Assembly: GCA_964632945.1 (NCBI GenBank)
Contig: CAZWCX010000150.1
Coordinates: forward strand, 1 to 15,050
Origin: CAZWCX01 sp964632945
GTDB taxonomy: Bacteria > Planctomycetota > MHYJ01 > WSZJ01 > CAZWCX01
Length of the DNA: 15,050 nucleotides
Direction of reading: 5' to 3'
The number at the start of each line of letters is the position of its first letter. The first letter of the stretch is position 1. The translations under genes were made by a program, and so were the position numbers. Under the pieces are notes generated by a model. It made no database searches. It was not told the origin of the DNA and saw nothing but the letters and a program-made list of their open reading frames with translations. Shown in pieces: positions 6,571 to 13,827 of this stretch.

Positions 6571-8802
6571 ATGGCCGCAATCCAGTCTCTGATTCCCGCG
6601 ATCCTGCATGACTTGAATCGGGCGGTTCGCGCGCTGCGCATGTACGCCGTGCGACACCCACAAGTCGAGTTCTCGGTGAAGGCGACGTTTTCCTCGTTGC
6701 GAGGGCTTCTGGAGGTCCAGGATCCGCTGGTTCTGGGGGTTTCGGAAGGGGCCCTCGTGATCCAGGGGGAGGCGGCCGCGGGTTCGGTGGCCTCCTTGCA
6801 GTCCTTCACGACGCTCCTGCGGGGCAAGAACATCTCGAGCGTGCAGATCCGTCGGGGCATCCCCCTGGAGGAACTGCGGGAATTCCTGCGACTCCTTTGC
6901 ATGAAGCCGGAAGACGCACTGGAGAACGGGCGGGTCAAGGCGGATCTTGCGTCCCGGCTTCCGCACGTGCGCCTCAACCAGATGCGGTTCGTCAGCGTTT
7001 CCGACGAGGACGGGACCGGCGCCGGCCGGACGACTCATATCTCCGAGGGCGCGCTCGAAGTGGCGGGGGTCCTCACGGAGTCGGGGATCCAGACCCGCGC
7101 GGACGCCATGCGCATCATCCAGGCGATGTTCGTCAATCTCACGGGCGACGGTCCCGCGGCGGGAGTGCCGGCCGCCCGACAGGTCGTGGACTTCATGAAC
7201 TCGATCTCCCCGCAACTCGGCCGACTGGAGCCCGAAGCGGCCACCCGCACGGCACGACATTACTTCGAACTGCTTGCGCTCCGGGGGATCGCCGGCCAGG
7301 GCGTGCGGGAGTTGCGGGACTCCATGCTTCAGACGGTCGCCTCGATGTCGCCCCAGGTTCGCAAGGCCCTGCTGGGACACACCAATCATGGGGATCTCTC
7401 GACCACCGACGTCTTCCGGCTGCTGCGGAATTTCGATCCCAAGCTGCGCTCCTCCGCGCTCGCCCATGACCTTCTCCGGCAGCGGCTCGATCCGGTCGAA
7501 CTGAAGCGTCTGATGGACCTGCTCGGGCCCACGCCCGGGGAATACTCCAAGCTCTGCGAGCTGATCTCCGCCCAGTTGGTTCGCAGCGGCGCCGATCCCA
7601 AGGCGATCTCGGACGGTCTGAGTCGTCTGATGCGGGCGCAGCGACTCACCGGCGAGGAGAAGATCGGCCGCGTCGGCGGGACCGTCCTGGTGATCGACCC
7701 GGACGAGGCGACACCGGGCGGCTACTCGGAACAGCTCGCCTGGATGGGCTATCGCGTGATCCGCTGCCCCGAGGGTCGGCTGGGCTGGCAGGTCCTCGAG
7801 GAACGCGAGGACCTGGATGCGATCGTGATGGAGATCCGCATGCCCGGAATCTCCGGCCTCGAGATCCTCAATCGCCTGATGCAGGCGGGCCGCGAGGTGC
7901 CTGCGGTCATCGTGACCCGGGAGCCGCAGTTCGAGACCGCCTTCGAGGTCGCCGGGTATCCGCGACTGCGCTATCTGACCAAGCCGGTGAATCCGGAGGA
8001 ACTCCGATCCGCGATCGAGACCGTTCGGGTGCCCAAGAAACTGGAGCAGAAGCGGGCGGCCGACCGCAGCGAAATGAAGCGTGCGCAGGAGATTCAGGAG
8101 AAGCTCATTCCGACCCAGGTCCCCGAAGTGCCCGGTTACGATCTGGCCTTCTACTACAAGCCCGCGCTCGCCGTGGGCGGGGACTACATCGACTTCATCC
8201 CGCTCGACGGCAATCGCACCGGGATCGTCGTCGCCGACGTATCCGGAAAGAACATCACGGGCGCCATGGTGATGGTCATGGTGCGCAGTGTGTTCCGCAT
8301 GCTCGCACCGCGCTGCGTGGGCGCGCGACAGACGATGATGGTCGTCAATGACCAGGTGGCGCGGGACATTCGGCGGGGCATGTTCGTCACGGCGATGTAC
8401 GGGATCCTCGATCATCAGTCGAACACGCTCGAACTGACCAACGCGGGGCACATGCCGCCGGTCTACTGGACGAAGGAGACCGGGGCCCGGCTCGCCCGCA
8501 TCCCGGGCACCGCGCTCGGTCTCCTGTCCGGGCGGGCCTTCGAGGGCATGGTCCGGGAGGTGAGAATCCCGCTGTCCCCGGGAAGCCGACTCATGCTCTA
8601 CACGGACGGCGTCGTCGAGGCCATGGACACCCAGGAGCGGGAGTTCTCCGATCGATCCTTGCTGCAAGTGGTCAACACCTGCGACGGGAGGACGTCCCAG
8701 GAATCCGTGGCCGCGGTGGTCGCCGCACTTCAGCGCCATCGGGGAGCCGCAGAGCAGAACGACGACATCACGATGGTCTGTCTGAGTCGGGAAGCCTTCT
8801 GA
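6571..8802 (+). CDS. Receiver-SpoIIE (PP2C) phosphatase regulator with degenerate receiver
   Basis: This 743-aa protein has a helical N-terminal part (1-365) of unknown type. Its first 110 residues contain a LNRAVRALRMYAVRHPQV segment, and a HEAT-like helical stretch lies near 225-350. Residues 371-490 form a response-regulator receiver: Thr449 and Lys471 are conserved, but the phosphorylation Asp is Glu421 (MEIRMPG) and the acidic pair reads Asp376-Pro377-Asp378. A charged, probably coiled-coil linker (about 492-515) leads to a C-terminal SpoIIE/RsbU-type PP2C domain. Metal-site Asp residues are present in GGDYIDF (Asp538), ADVSGKN (Asp556), YTDG (Asp679) and NDDIT (Asp731/732), so phosphatase activity is expected. 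Known relatives dephosphorylate anti-sigma-antagonist proteins in partner switching, but no STAS or HATPase partner is nearby. The ATG at 6571 follows GGGAGAGG with 9-nt spacing; an in-frame ATG at 6463 has none. Confidence 0.9.
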   Translation: MAAIQSLIPAILHDLNRAVRALRMYAVRHPQVEFSVKATFSSLRGLLEVQDPLVLGVSEGALVIQGEAAAGSVASLQSFTTLLRGKNISSVQIRRGIPLEELREFLRLLCMKPEDALENGRVKADLASRLPHVRLNQMRFVSVSDEDGTGAGRTTHISEGALEVAGVLTESGIQTRADAMRIIQAMFVNLTGDGPAAGVPAARQVVDFMNSISPQLGRLEPEAATRTARHYFELLALRGIAGQGVRELRDSMLQTVASMSPQVRKALLGHTNHGDLSTTDVFRLLRNFDPKLRSSALAHDLLRQRLDPVELKRLMDLLGPTPGEYSKLCELISAQLVRSGADPKAISDGLSRLMRAQRLTGEEKIGRVGGTVLVIDPDEATPGGYSEQLAWMGYRVIRCPEGRLGWQVLEEREDLDAIVMEIRMPGISGLEILNRLMQAGREVPAVIVTREPQFETAFEVAGYPRLRYLTKPVNPEELRSAIETVRVPKKLEQKRAADRSEMKRAQEIQEKLIPTQVPEVPGYDLAFYYKPALAVGGDYIDFIPLDGNRTGIVVADVSGKNITGAMVMVMVRSVFRMLAPRCVGARQTMMVVNDQVARDIRRGMFVTAMYGILDHQSNTLELTNAGHMPPVYWTKETGARLARIPGTALGLLSGRAFEGMVREVRIPLSPGSRLMLYTDGVVEAMDTQEREFSDRSLLQVVNTCDGRTSQESVAAVVAALQRHRGAAEQNDDITMVCLSREAF

Positions 8803-8805
8803 AGC

Positions 8806-8822
8806 ATGCGGGTTTCCCGCGT
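8806..8822 (+). terminator. Small hairpin after the phosphatase gene
   Basis: GCGGG-TTT-CCCGC, extended by one wobble and one A-T pair, starts 3 nt after the stop codon. The stem is short and no T tract follows, so its role as a terminator is uncertain. Confidence 0.3.
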
Positions 8823-8990
8823 CCCGTCCTGGCCGTCCCGCCCGGCGCCGATCGTGCGCCGGCGGACGGCCGGAATGGGCGGGACCCCGGGAGCCGGCCA
8901 CTCGCGGCAAGTCGCGGATCCGCACCCCGTGAAAGCGCCGACGTCTCCGGAGGCGCAGGGTGTCGAACGCCCGTCACGGACGCCAGGCAC

Positions 8991-9014
8991 GCACGCCGGT
9001 CCTGCACGCCGGTC
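8991..9014. repeat. 11-bp direct repeat at the end of the GNAT gene
   Basis: GCACGCCGGTC occurs at 8991-9001 and 9004-9014, separated by 2 bp. The second copy overlaps the stop codon of the minus-strand GNAT gene. The rest of the 210-bp convergent spacer 8803-9012 shows no gene. Confidence 0.55.
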
Positions 9015-9588
9015 ACGTGCGCGCGAGGTCGACCCGAAAAAGGATGCCGACGCCCCCCTCAAAGACGGCGTTCGGGTGGGCGAAGTCTCGAGTGACTTCC
9101 CGGAAACCGAGCCGGGCGTGCAGATCGATCGAAGCCTGGTTGCGCGCGTTGGCGAAGTAGAAAGCCCGGTCGGAGCGTTCGGCGATCCAGGCCAGGCGAT
9201 GGCGCGTCAGGGTGAGGCCGATGCCTCGCCGGCGCCATCGGGCGGCGACGATGACGCCGCCGAGGTACCATCCTTCCGGTGCGGTTCGCGCCGGGGAGTC
9301 CGGCGGCGGACGAAAGTACCCGACGCGGCCGAATCCGGCCCTTTCCCGTCCCGCCGCGCCGGTTGCTTCCGCCACCCACAGCATGGATTCGGACCCCTCT
9401 CCAAGCCTGCCGATTTCGAGCGCGAACCCGGGAAGGAGGGAGTCCGCCGTGCCTCCGCTCCGAGCGGCGGCGATCTCCGCAAGGGCTTGCGCATCGGAAT
9501 CCTCCGCCGCACGAATCCGCAGGTCCTTCGGGGTTTCCATCGGCGGGGATCCCGCCGGGCGGGGAAGGTACTCGGCAAACATGGTCAT
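9013..9588 (-). CDS. GNAT family N-acetyltransferase
   Basis: This 191-aa protein has a standard single GNAT domain. It opens with an N-terminal strand DLRIRAAEDSDAQALAEIAA (22-41). The acetyl-CoA-binding segment is LGGVIVAARWRRRGIGLTLT (109-128), carrying the R-x-x-G-x-G loop. It closes with NARNQASIDLHARLGFREVT (147-166), the usual motif B helix and strand. The substrate cannot be told from the sequence. The ATG at 9588 is preceded by GGAG at 8-nt spacing; an internal Met17 (9540) has a weaker leader, although the first 17 residues are not needed for the fold. A GC-rich hairpin (9614-9633) lies in the leader. The gene is 336 bp downstream of the membrane selenoprotein candidate on the same strand. 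Confidence 0.85.
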   Translation of the reverse strand: MTMFAEYLPRPAGSPPMETPKDLRIRAAEDSDAQALAEIAAARSGGTADSLLPGFALEIGRLGEGSESMLWVAEATGAAGRERAGFGRVGYFRPPPDSPARTAPEGWYLGGVIVAARWRRRGIGLTLTRHRLAWIAERSDRAFYFANARNQASIDLHARLGFREVTRDFAHPNAVFEGGVGILFRVDLART

Positions 9589-9613
9589 CGGGCCGACTCC
9601 GGGACTTCCGGCG

Positions 9614-9633
9614 ATCCGCGCGAGAGCGCGGAT
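9614..9633. repeat. Perfect hairpin (8-bp stem) in the GNAT leader
   Basis: ATCCGCGC and GCGCGGAT enclose GAGA on the plus strand, or TCTC on the minus-strand transcript. It ends 25 nt upstream of the GNAT start codon. It could be a 3' end for the upstream gene or a leader structure affecting translation. Confidence 0.55.
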
Positions 9634-9703
9634 GCGGACGACTCGCCTCGCGCAGGAAGGCCCCGCACGGGCACGGGCCGCGCGGACCGGTGTGGGGCAG
9701 GCC

Positions 9704-9741
9704 GCCGCCGATGTCGCCGACCGCCGCCGATGTCGCGGACC
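9704..9741. repeat. 19-bp tandem duplication with one mismatch
   Basis: GCCGCCGATGTCGCCGACC (9704-9722) is followed directly by GCCGCCGATGTCGCGGACC (9723-9741). One base differs. It lies in non-coding sequence. Confidence 0.7.
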
Positions 9742-9924
9742 GCGGCGTCATGGAGAACGAGCGCACGTCCCGCTCGTGTCCCTGATCCCGCACCGGCTCC
9801 CCGCCCGGTCTGCTGGTTCATGGACTCGACGGATCATCGAACGCTCACGCGAGAACCCCTCCGAAGCGGCAACGGGCCGAAGCGGGCCCGGGGGCATCCG
9901 AAGCCGGTCGACCGGGATGAGCGA

Positions 9925-10173
9925 TCAGCGGTTTCCCCAGATGGACATCGCAAGCCAGACGAGGTTCACCAGCCCCACGGCGAGGAACAGCAGCGGCAGC
10001 CCCAACCGCAGACCGCGGCCCTTCCAGTCCGGTCAGGTTCCGCAGAGGCGTTGGGTCAGCGGACGCCCCGCCCCCCCGACGATTCCTTTCGAGAGCCCCC
10101 AGAGCTTCAGCAACCCGAGCGCGCTGAACGTCATCCCGACGCAGAGGGGGGGGAACCACTCGGCCCAGGCCAT
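9925..10173 (-). CDS. Predicted small CxxU membrane selenoprotein (in-frame TGA read as Sec)
   Basis: The frame encodes 82 residues if the TGA at 10035-10033 is read through as selenocysteine 47. Before the TGA: an N-terminal WFPPLCVGMTFSALGLLKLW transmembrane helix (6-25), then a glycine-rich loop ending QRLCGT. After it, in the same frame: PDWKGRGLRLGLPLLFLAVG and on into a second helix (57-79), ending GNR and a normal TGA. The loop motif Cys44-Gly-Thr-Sec47 is a CxxU redox site. The loop is rich in Lys and Arg, which by the positive-inside rule places the site on the cytoplasmic face. A hairpin with loop GGUCU follows the TGA (10004-10020). The ATG at 10173 has GGGAG at 7-nt spacing; an upstream in-frame ATG at 10233 overlaps a possible -10 element and adds an unneeded 20 residues. 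UGA serves as a normal stop elsewhere in the window. I do not recognise the family. The alternatives are a TGC-to-TGA error or a nonsense mutation. Confidence 0.75.
10004..10020 (-). promoter_or_regulatory. Bacterial SECIS-like hairpin after the in-frame UGA
   Basis: On the minus-strand RNA, GGCCGC pairs with GCGGUU (four Watson-Crick and two G-U pairs) around the 5-nt loop GGUCU. Counting the U of UGA as 1, the loop GGU falls at 22-24. As I recall it, the E. coli fdhF SECIS has the same GGUCU sequence at the same distance. Bacterial SECIS elements lie in the coding region just after UGA and bind SelB through such a G-containing apical loop. Confidence 0.7.
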
Positions 10174-10235
10174 GACGGCACTCCCGATCAGCGGGCGAAG
10201 CGCGGAACCGCTCCGCGCGGACCCACGAGGCATCT

Positions 10236-10241
10236 ATCCTA
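10236..10241 (-). promoter_or_regulatory. Possible -10 element for the selenoprotein candidate
   Basis: On the minus strand TAGGAT (10241-10236) matches the -10 consensus at 4/6. The hexamer 17 bp upstream, TTCCCC, is a poor -35. A start near 10229 would give a leader of about 55 nt to the ATG at 10173 and would exclude the ATG at 10233. Confidence 0.25.
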
Positions 10242-10291
10242 CGACCCCGCCCGGATCGGGGGAAGAAATGATCGCCCCTCCCATGTTCCTT

Positions 10292-10300
10292 TGTTACAGT
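10292..10300 (+). promoter_or_regulatory. Candidate extended -10 promoter for the DUF255 gene
   Basis: TGT-TACAGT fits the extended -10 form TGn plus a 4/6 -10 hexamer. No -35 is visible at normal spacing, as is common for extended -10 promoters. The leader to the ATG at 10401 would be about 94 nt. Confidence 0.3.
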
Positions 10301-10400
10301 GGGCTTCGTTGTCTCTCCGCGCCGCGGCGCAAGCCGCAGATCACCGGGATCCCCGCCGCGTCCGTTCACGACCGGCTCGCCAGGCAGCAGGAGGCAATTC

Positions 10401-12644
10401 ATGCGCTGGGTTCCGATCTTCCTGGTGCTCGCCGCCCTGTCCGCGACATCTCCCTCCGCGCGGGCGCAGGGAAATCCCCAGCCGGCGGGCGATCCGCACG
10501 GGAAGAACGGAGAGGCCCCTGCCCCCGAACCTCCGACCTCGAAGAGCGACCCTGCGACCGGAGATCCCGCCGTGAATCAACCCAAGCACACCAACCGGCT
10601 GATCCACGAGACCAGCCCGTACCTTCGCCAGCACGCCCACAACCCGGTGGACTGGTATCCGTGGGGCCCCGAGGCCATCGAACGGTCCCGCAAGGAGGAC
10701 AAGCCGATCTTCCTGTCCATCGGCTATAGCGCATGCCATTGGTGCCATGTCATGGAGCACGAGTCCTTCGAGGATGAAGAGACCGGGAATCTCCTCAACG
10801 AGAATTTCGTCAGCATCAAGGTCGATCGCGAAGAACGGCCGGACCTGGACGAGATCTACATGAGCGCCGTCCAGATGATGACCGGAAGCGGCGGTTGGCC
10901 CATGAGCGTCTTCCTGACCCCGGACTTGAAGCCGTTTTACGGCGGGACCTACTTCCCGCCGGAGGATCGCTGGGGGCGCCCCGGGTTCAAGAGCGTCCTG
11001 CGTCGCATCATTGAGGTTTTCAAGGGTCAGCGCCCCGAGGTGGAAAGGTCCGCGCGCGGACTGACCGAAATGATCGCCGGCCACGCCGGCATCCCCGGCC
11101 TGCCCGGAGACGTCGACCTCGCGCTGCTCCAGGAGGCGTGCGCCATCCTGAAGCGTCAATTCGACTCCAAGTTCGGCGGCTTCGGCCACGCCCCGAAATT
11201 TCCGCCGAGCATGGAACTCAACCTGCTCCTGCGTCGGGCGCGCGTCACCAAGGACGCGGAGATGACCCGGATCGTCGAGGTCACCCTCGACCGGATGGCG
11301 CGGGGCGGGATGTACGACCAGATCGGCGGAGGATTCTGTCGCTATTCCACCGACGAGAAGTGGCTGGTCCCGCACTTCGAGAAAATGTTGTACGACAACG
11401 CCCTGCTGTCCCGGACCTACCTCGCCGCCTACCAGGCGACCGGCAAGCCGTTCTACGCTCGGATCGCGCGGGAGACGTTCGAGTACATCCTCCGCGACAT
11501 GACCCATCCGCGCGGCGGCTTCTACTCCTCCGAGGACGCGGACAGCGAAGGGGTCGAAGGCAAGTTCTACGTCTGGAAACCGGCCGAGGTCCTCGCGGTC
11601 CTCGGTCCCGAGGATGGCGAACTGTTTTGCGCCTTCTACGACATCACCGAGCACGGGAATTGGGAGGAGACGAGCATCCCCAATGTCCCGGTTCCCTTGG
11701 AGGAGTTCGCGAAGACTCGCGGACTCGACGCCTCCGCCCTGCAGGACCGCCTCGAAGCGGCCTGCGCCAGGATGCTCGCCGTGCGCGCCAAACGGATCCG
11801 GCCGGGACTCGATGACAAGATCCTCACCGCCTGGAATGCCCTCATGATCCAAAGCATGGTTCAGGGAGCGCAAATTCTCGGCGAGAGGCGGTATCTGGAT
11901 GCGGCCAAGGCGGCCGGGACGTTCGTCCGTGAGAACCTCCGCAAGGGTGACCGGCTCCTGGTCACCTGGCGGGACGGGACCGCCAAACTCAACGCATACC
12001 TCGATGACTACGCCTTCCTGACGGCGGCGTACCTCGACTTGTATGAGGCCACCTTCGACCTTGCGTGGCTCGAGGAGGCGCGGCGACTCGCCGCCTTGAC
12101 GCACGAGCACTTCCTCGACGAAAAGGAAGGCGGATATTTCTTCGTCTCCGACGATCACGAGGCGCTGATCGTGCGGACCAAGGCTCCGTACGACGGAGTG
12201 ATTCCATCCGGCAACTCCGAGTACGCCCGGAATCTCCTCCGGCTCTCCGTCCTCACGGGCGAAACCGCCCTCCGGGATCGGGCGGCGGAGCTGATCCGGA
12301 AGTTCAAGGGACCGATGGAGGGTTCCCCGCGCGGATTTGCGAACATGTTGTGCGTGGTGGATTTCCTGCTGGGCTCTCCCAAGGAAATCGCGATCGTCGG
12401 GTCGCCCGCGGACCCCGGCACGGCCGAATTGCTGGTCGAGGTGCACCGCGCCTATCTTCCGAACAAAGTCATTGCGGGATTCGACCCCGCGGCCGCCTCG
12501 GCGAAAGGAATCGGCGCCAAAATCCCCCTTCTGGACGGCAAGGGACTGATCGACGGAAAGCCGGCGGCCTACGTCTGCGAGAACTACACCTGTCGGAAAC
12601 CGGTCCATCGCGCGGAAGACCTGCGCGCCCTGCTGCGGGAGTAG
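10401..12644 (+). CDS. Exported DUF255 / thioredoxin-domain protein (YyaL/SPATA20 family)
   Basis: This is a 747-aa protein. The ATG at 10401 has AGGAGG at 6-nt spacing, the strongest Shine-Dalgarno in the window. Residues 1-22 form a signal peptide (hydrophobic FLVLAALSA, then ARA before Gln23), and a Pro/Gly/Asp-rich linker runs to about residue 60. The DUF255 thioredoxin-like domain follows with its hallmark blocks TNRLIHETSPYLRQHAHNP, DKPIFLSIGYSACHWCHVME (Cys112-His-Trp-Cys115), DREERPDLD and GGWPMSVFLTPD. The rest is the family's alpha/alpha six-hairpin-like region, with FPPSMELNLLLRR, YDNALL and SEDADSEG blocks. A Cys-x4-Cys (CENYTC) lies near the C-terminus. The reaction is not established for the family; the CHWC site suggests thiol redox work or metal binding outside the cytoplasm. 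It is divergent from the CxxU membrane protein, with 227 bp between the two starts. Confidence 0.93.
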   Translation: MRWVPIFLVLAALSATSPSARAQGNPQPAGDPHGKNGEAPAPEPPTSKSDPATGDPAVNQPKHTNRLIHETSPYLRQHAHNPVDWYPWGPEAIERSRKEDKPIFLSIGYSACHWCHVMEHESFEDEETGNLLNENFVSIKVDREERPDLDEIYMSAVQMMTGSGGWPMSVFLTPDLKPFYGGTYFPPEDRWGRPGFKSVLRRIIEVFKGQRPEVERSARGLTEMIAGHAGIPGLPGDVDLALLQEACAILKRQFDSKFGGFGHAPKFPPSMELNLLLRRARVTKDAEMTRIVEVTLDRMARGGMYDQIGGGFCRYSTDEKWLVPHFEKMLYDNALLSRTYLAAYQATGKPFYARIARETFEYILRDMTHPRGGFYSSEDADSEGVEGKFYVWKPAEVLAVLGPEDGELFCAFYDITEHGNWEETSIPNVPVPLEEFAKTRGLDASALQDRLEAACARMLAVRAKRIRPGLDDKILTAWNALMIQSMVQGAQILGERRYLDAAKAAGTFVRENLRKGDRLLVTWRDGTAKLNAYLDDYAFLTAAYLDLYEATFDLAWLEEARRLAALTHEHFLDEKEGGYFFVSDDHEALIVRTKAPYDGVIPSGNSEYARNLLRLSVLTGETALRDRAAELIRKFKGPMEGSPRGFANMLCVVDFLLGSPKEIAIVGSPADPGTAELLVEVHRAYLPNKVIAGFDPAAASAKGIGAKIPLLDGKGLIDGKPAAYVCENYTCRKPVHRAEDLRALLRE

Positions 12645-12646
12645 CC

Positions 12647-12676
12647 GGACGGGCGTGGGGATGCGCGGGCCCGTCC
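12647..12676 (+). terminator. Terminator-like hairpin after the DUF255 gene
   Basis: GGACGGGC (12647-12654) and GCCCGTCC (12669-12676) form a perfect 8-bp stem around a 14-nt loop, starting 2 nt after the stop. No T tract follows. The rest of the 238-bp convergent spacer to 12882 shows no gene. Confidence 0.4.
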
Positions 12677-12882
12677 AACCGCCGAGACCCAACGCCCACC
12701 GACTTCTTCTCCCCGTGTAGCGCGCGCGGTGACGGACGGCGATCGTCCAAGACCCAGGGGGCCGGGCCGGGGCGTCCCGGCCGATGGCGCACCCCGGATC
12801 CGAACCATCCCGACGCCCGCACGGCAGGCTCGAACCGCCACGCCGCCGTCGCAGGCCGGGCCGCCGCCGTGCCATGCCGCGC

Positions 12883-13800
12883 TCACGAGGCGACGTCTTC
12901 CGGCGCGCGCTCCCCGTCATCGAAACGCCGGAGTCCGGCCAGCGTGCGCGCGCAGATTCCGTCGAGATCGCTGCACTTGCGGTCGAGTACCGGAGTCGAC
13001 TCGGCGAACCAGCCCAGGTACGAGCGGAGTTGGAACACCAGCGCGCCCAGATTCCGCGCCTCCGCGTGGTTCAGTCGATCCGATCCGCACAGCGCGGGGG
13101 AGTAGCGCGCGAAGCAGGCGCAGTAGTACCGCAACGATTCGCCCCATCGCTCCGCTTCCCCGAGCAGACTGACATCGTCCGACAACTCGATCAGGCAGAA
13201 GGTGATCGCCGTCGACAGGGCGTGGACTTCCTCCCTGGCCCCCAGTTCCTCGAGAGAGTCCAGGTCCAGGTAGGTCCGTCGCCAGATCGGCCGCGAGGGG
13301 TCAGGGGTCGTCCCGGCGTCGCCGTCCTCCCGCTCCGGGTCGTAGGTGCGGGACTCCGCCTCGAGCCCGTCCCACTCCGGCTCGAACACGATGTCGCCTC
13401 CAGCCTTCTTTTGCGCCTGGCAGATCGGGCAGTCCGCGTCGAAAAAGGACCCGTCTTCGACCATGCGGATGCGCGTCTCGATCGTCCGGTCGTCGGGTGC
13501 ATCCAGGTGAACCAGGCGATAGGGGCCCACGCGGCTGATTCGCACATCATCTCCCCAGGTGGTGTTGCGGGTCTCCACGGGCGCAGTCATCGACGAATCT
13601 CCGATCGGCGTCCATGCCCCGGTCGGGGGCTGGGTCCGGTTGCGGCGGTACGAAACCTCGTCGTCCGTGCCCGATCGGCCCGGCGTCGAGATCCCGGAAG
13701 GAGAGCGGAGGCACGAAGCGGGAGGCCGGACGCGGGAACGGGGAACCATTTCTTCCGGTCGGATGCTGGATTCGAACGCGGCGGCGGTTCTCAGCGTCAT
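12883..13800 (-). CDS. Uncharacterised protein with CPIC motif
   Basis: This protein is 305 aa from the ATG at 13800, or 235 aa from the in-frame ATG at 13590. I do not recognise the family. The conserved-looking part begins around TWGDDVRISRVGPYRLVHLD (81-100). It has a DADCPICQAQ zinc-knuckle or redox-like pair (Cys124, Cys127), an acidic middle with many Asp/Glu/Pro, and a helical C-terminal half with more Cys and aromatic residues (RYYCACFARY, LGWFAES). No signal peptide or membrane segment is seen. Both starts have leaders: AGGAG at 6 nt for 13800, and GGAG at 8 nt for 13590. The longer form is listed because its leader is stronger, but residues 1-70 are Arg/Pro/Ser-rich, have lower third-position GC, and may be untranslated. 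It converges on the DUF255 gene. Confidence 0.65.
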   Translation of the reverse strand: MTLRTAAAFESSIRPEEMVPRSRVRPPASCLRSPSGISTPGRSGTDDEVSYRRNRTQPPTGAWTPIGDSSMTAPVETRNTTWGDDVRISRVGPYRLVHLDAPDDRTIETRIRMVEDGSFFDADCPICQAQKKAGGDIVFEPEWDGLEAESRTYDPEREDGDAGTTPDPSRPIWRRTYLDLDSLEELGAREEVHALSTAITFCLIELSDDVSLLGEAERWGESLRYYCACFARYSPALCGSDRLNHAEARNLGALVFQLRSYLGWFAESTPVLDRKCSDLDGICARTLAGLRRFDDGERAPEDVAS

Positions 13801-13827
13801 GGCCTTCTCCTCTCCTCGGGGGGTCCG

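Larger units (their letters stand above)
9589..9924. other. 336-bp spacer with hairpin and tandem repeat, no gene
   Basis: No convincing coding sequence was found between the two minus-strand genes. It holds a perfect hairpin at 9614-9633 and a 19-bp tandem duplication at 9704-9741, described separately. No clear sigma70 promoter for the GNAT gene was visible, so read-through from the upstream gene is possible. Confidence 0.5.

Noticed and set aside
10033..10035. UGA reassigned to Gly or Trp genome-wide as an explanation for the in-frame TGA
   Set aside because: Other genes here, such as folB and the phosphatase regulator, end at TGA at their normal family length, and the high GC does not fit the reduced lineages that recode UGA.
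10174..10233. Upstream ATG at 10233 as the start of the membrane protein
   Set aside because: The AGGA there is only 3 nt away and overlaps a possible -10 element. The ATG at 10173 has GGGAG at 7 nt and begins just before the first helix.
12785..12850. tRNA-like TTCGA segments, including a possible T-arm, on the minus strand
   Set aside because: One 17-nt T-arm can be drawn, but no pairing 5' acceptor strand, anticodon arm or D-arm is found at the right distances.
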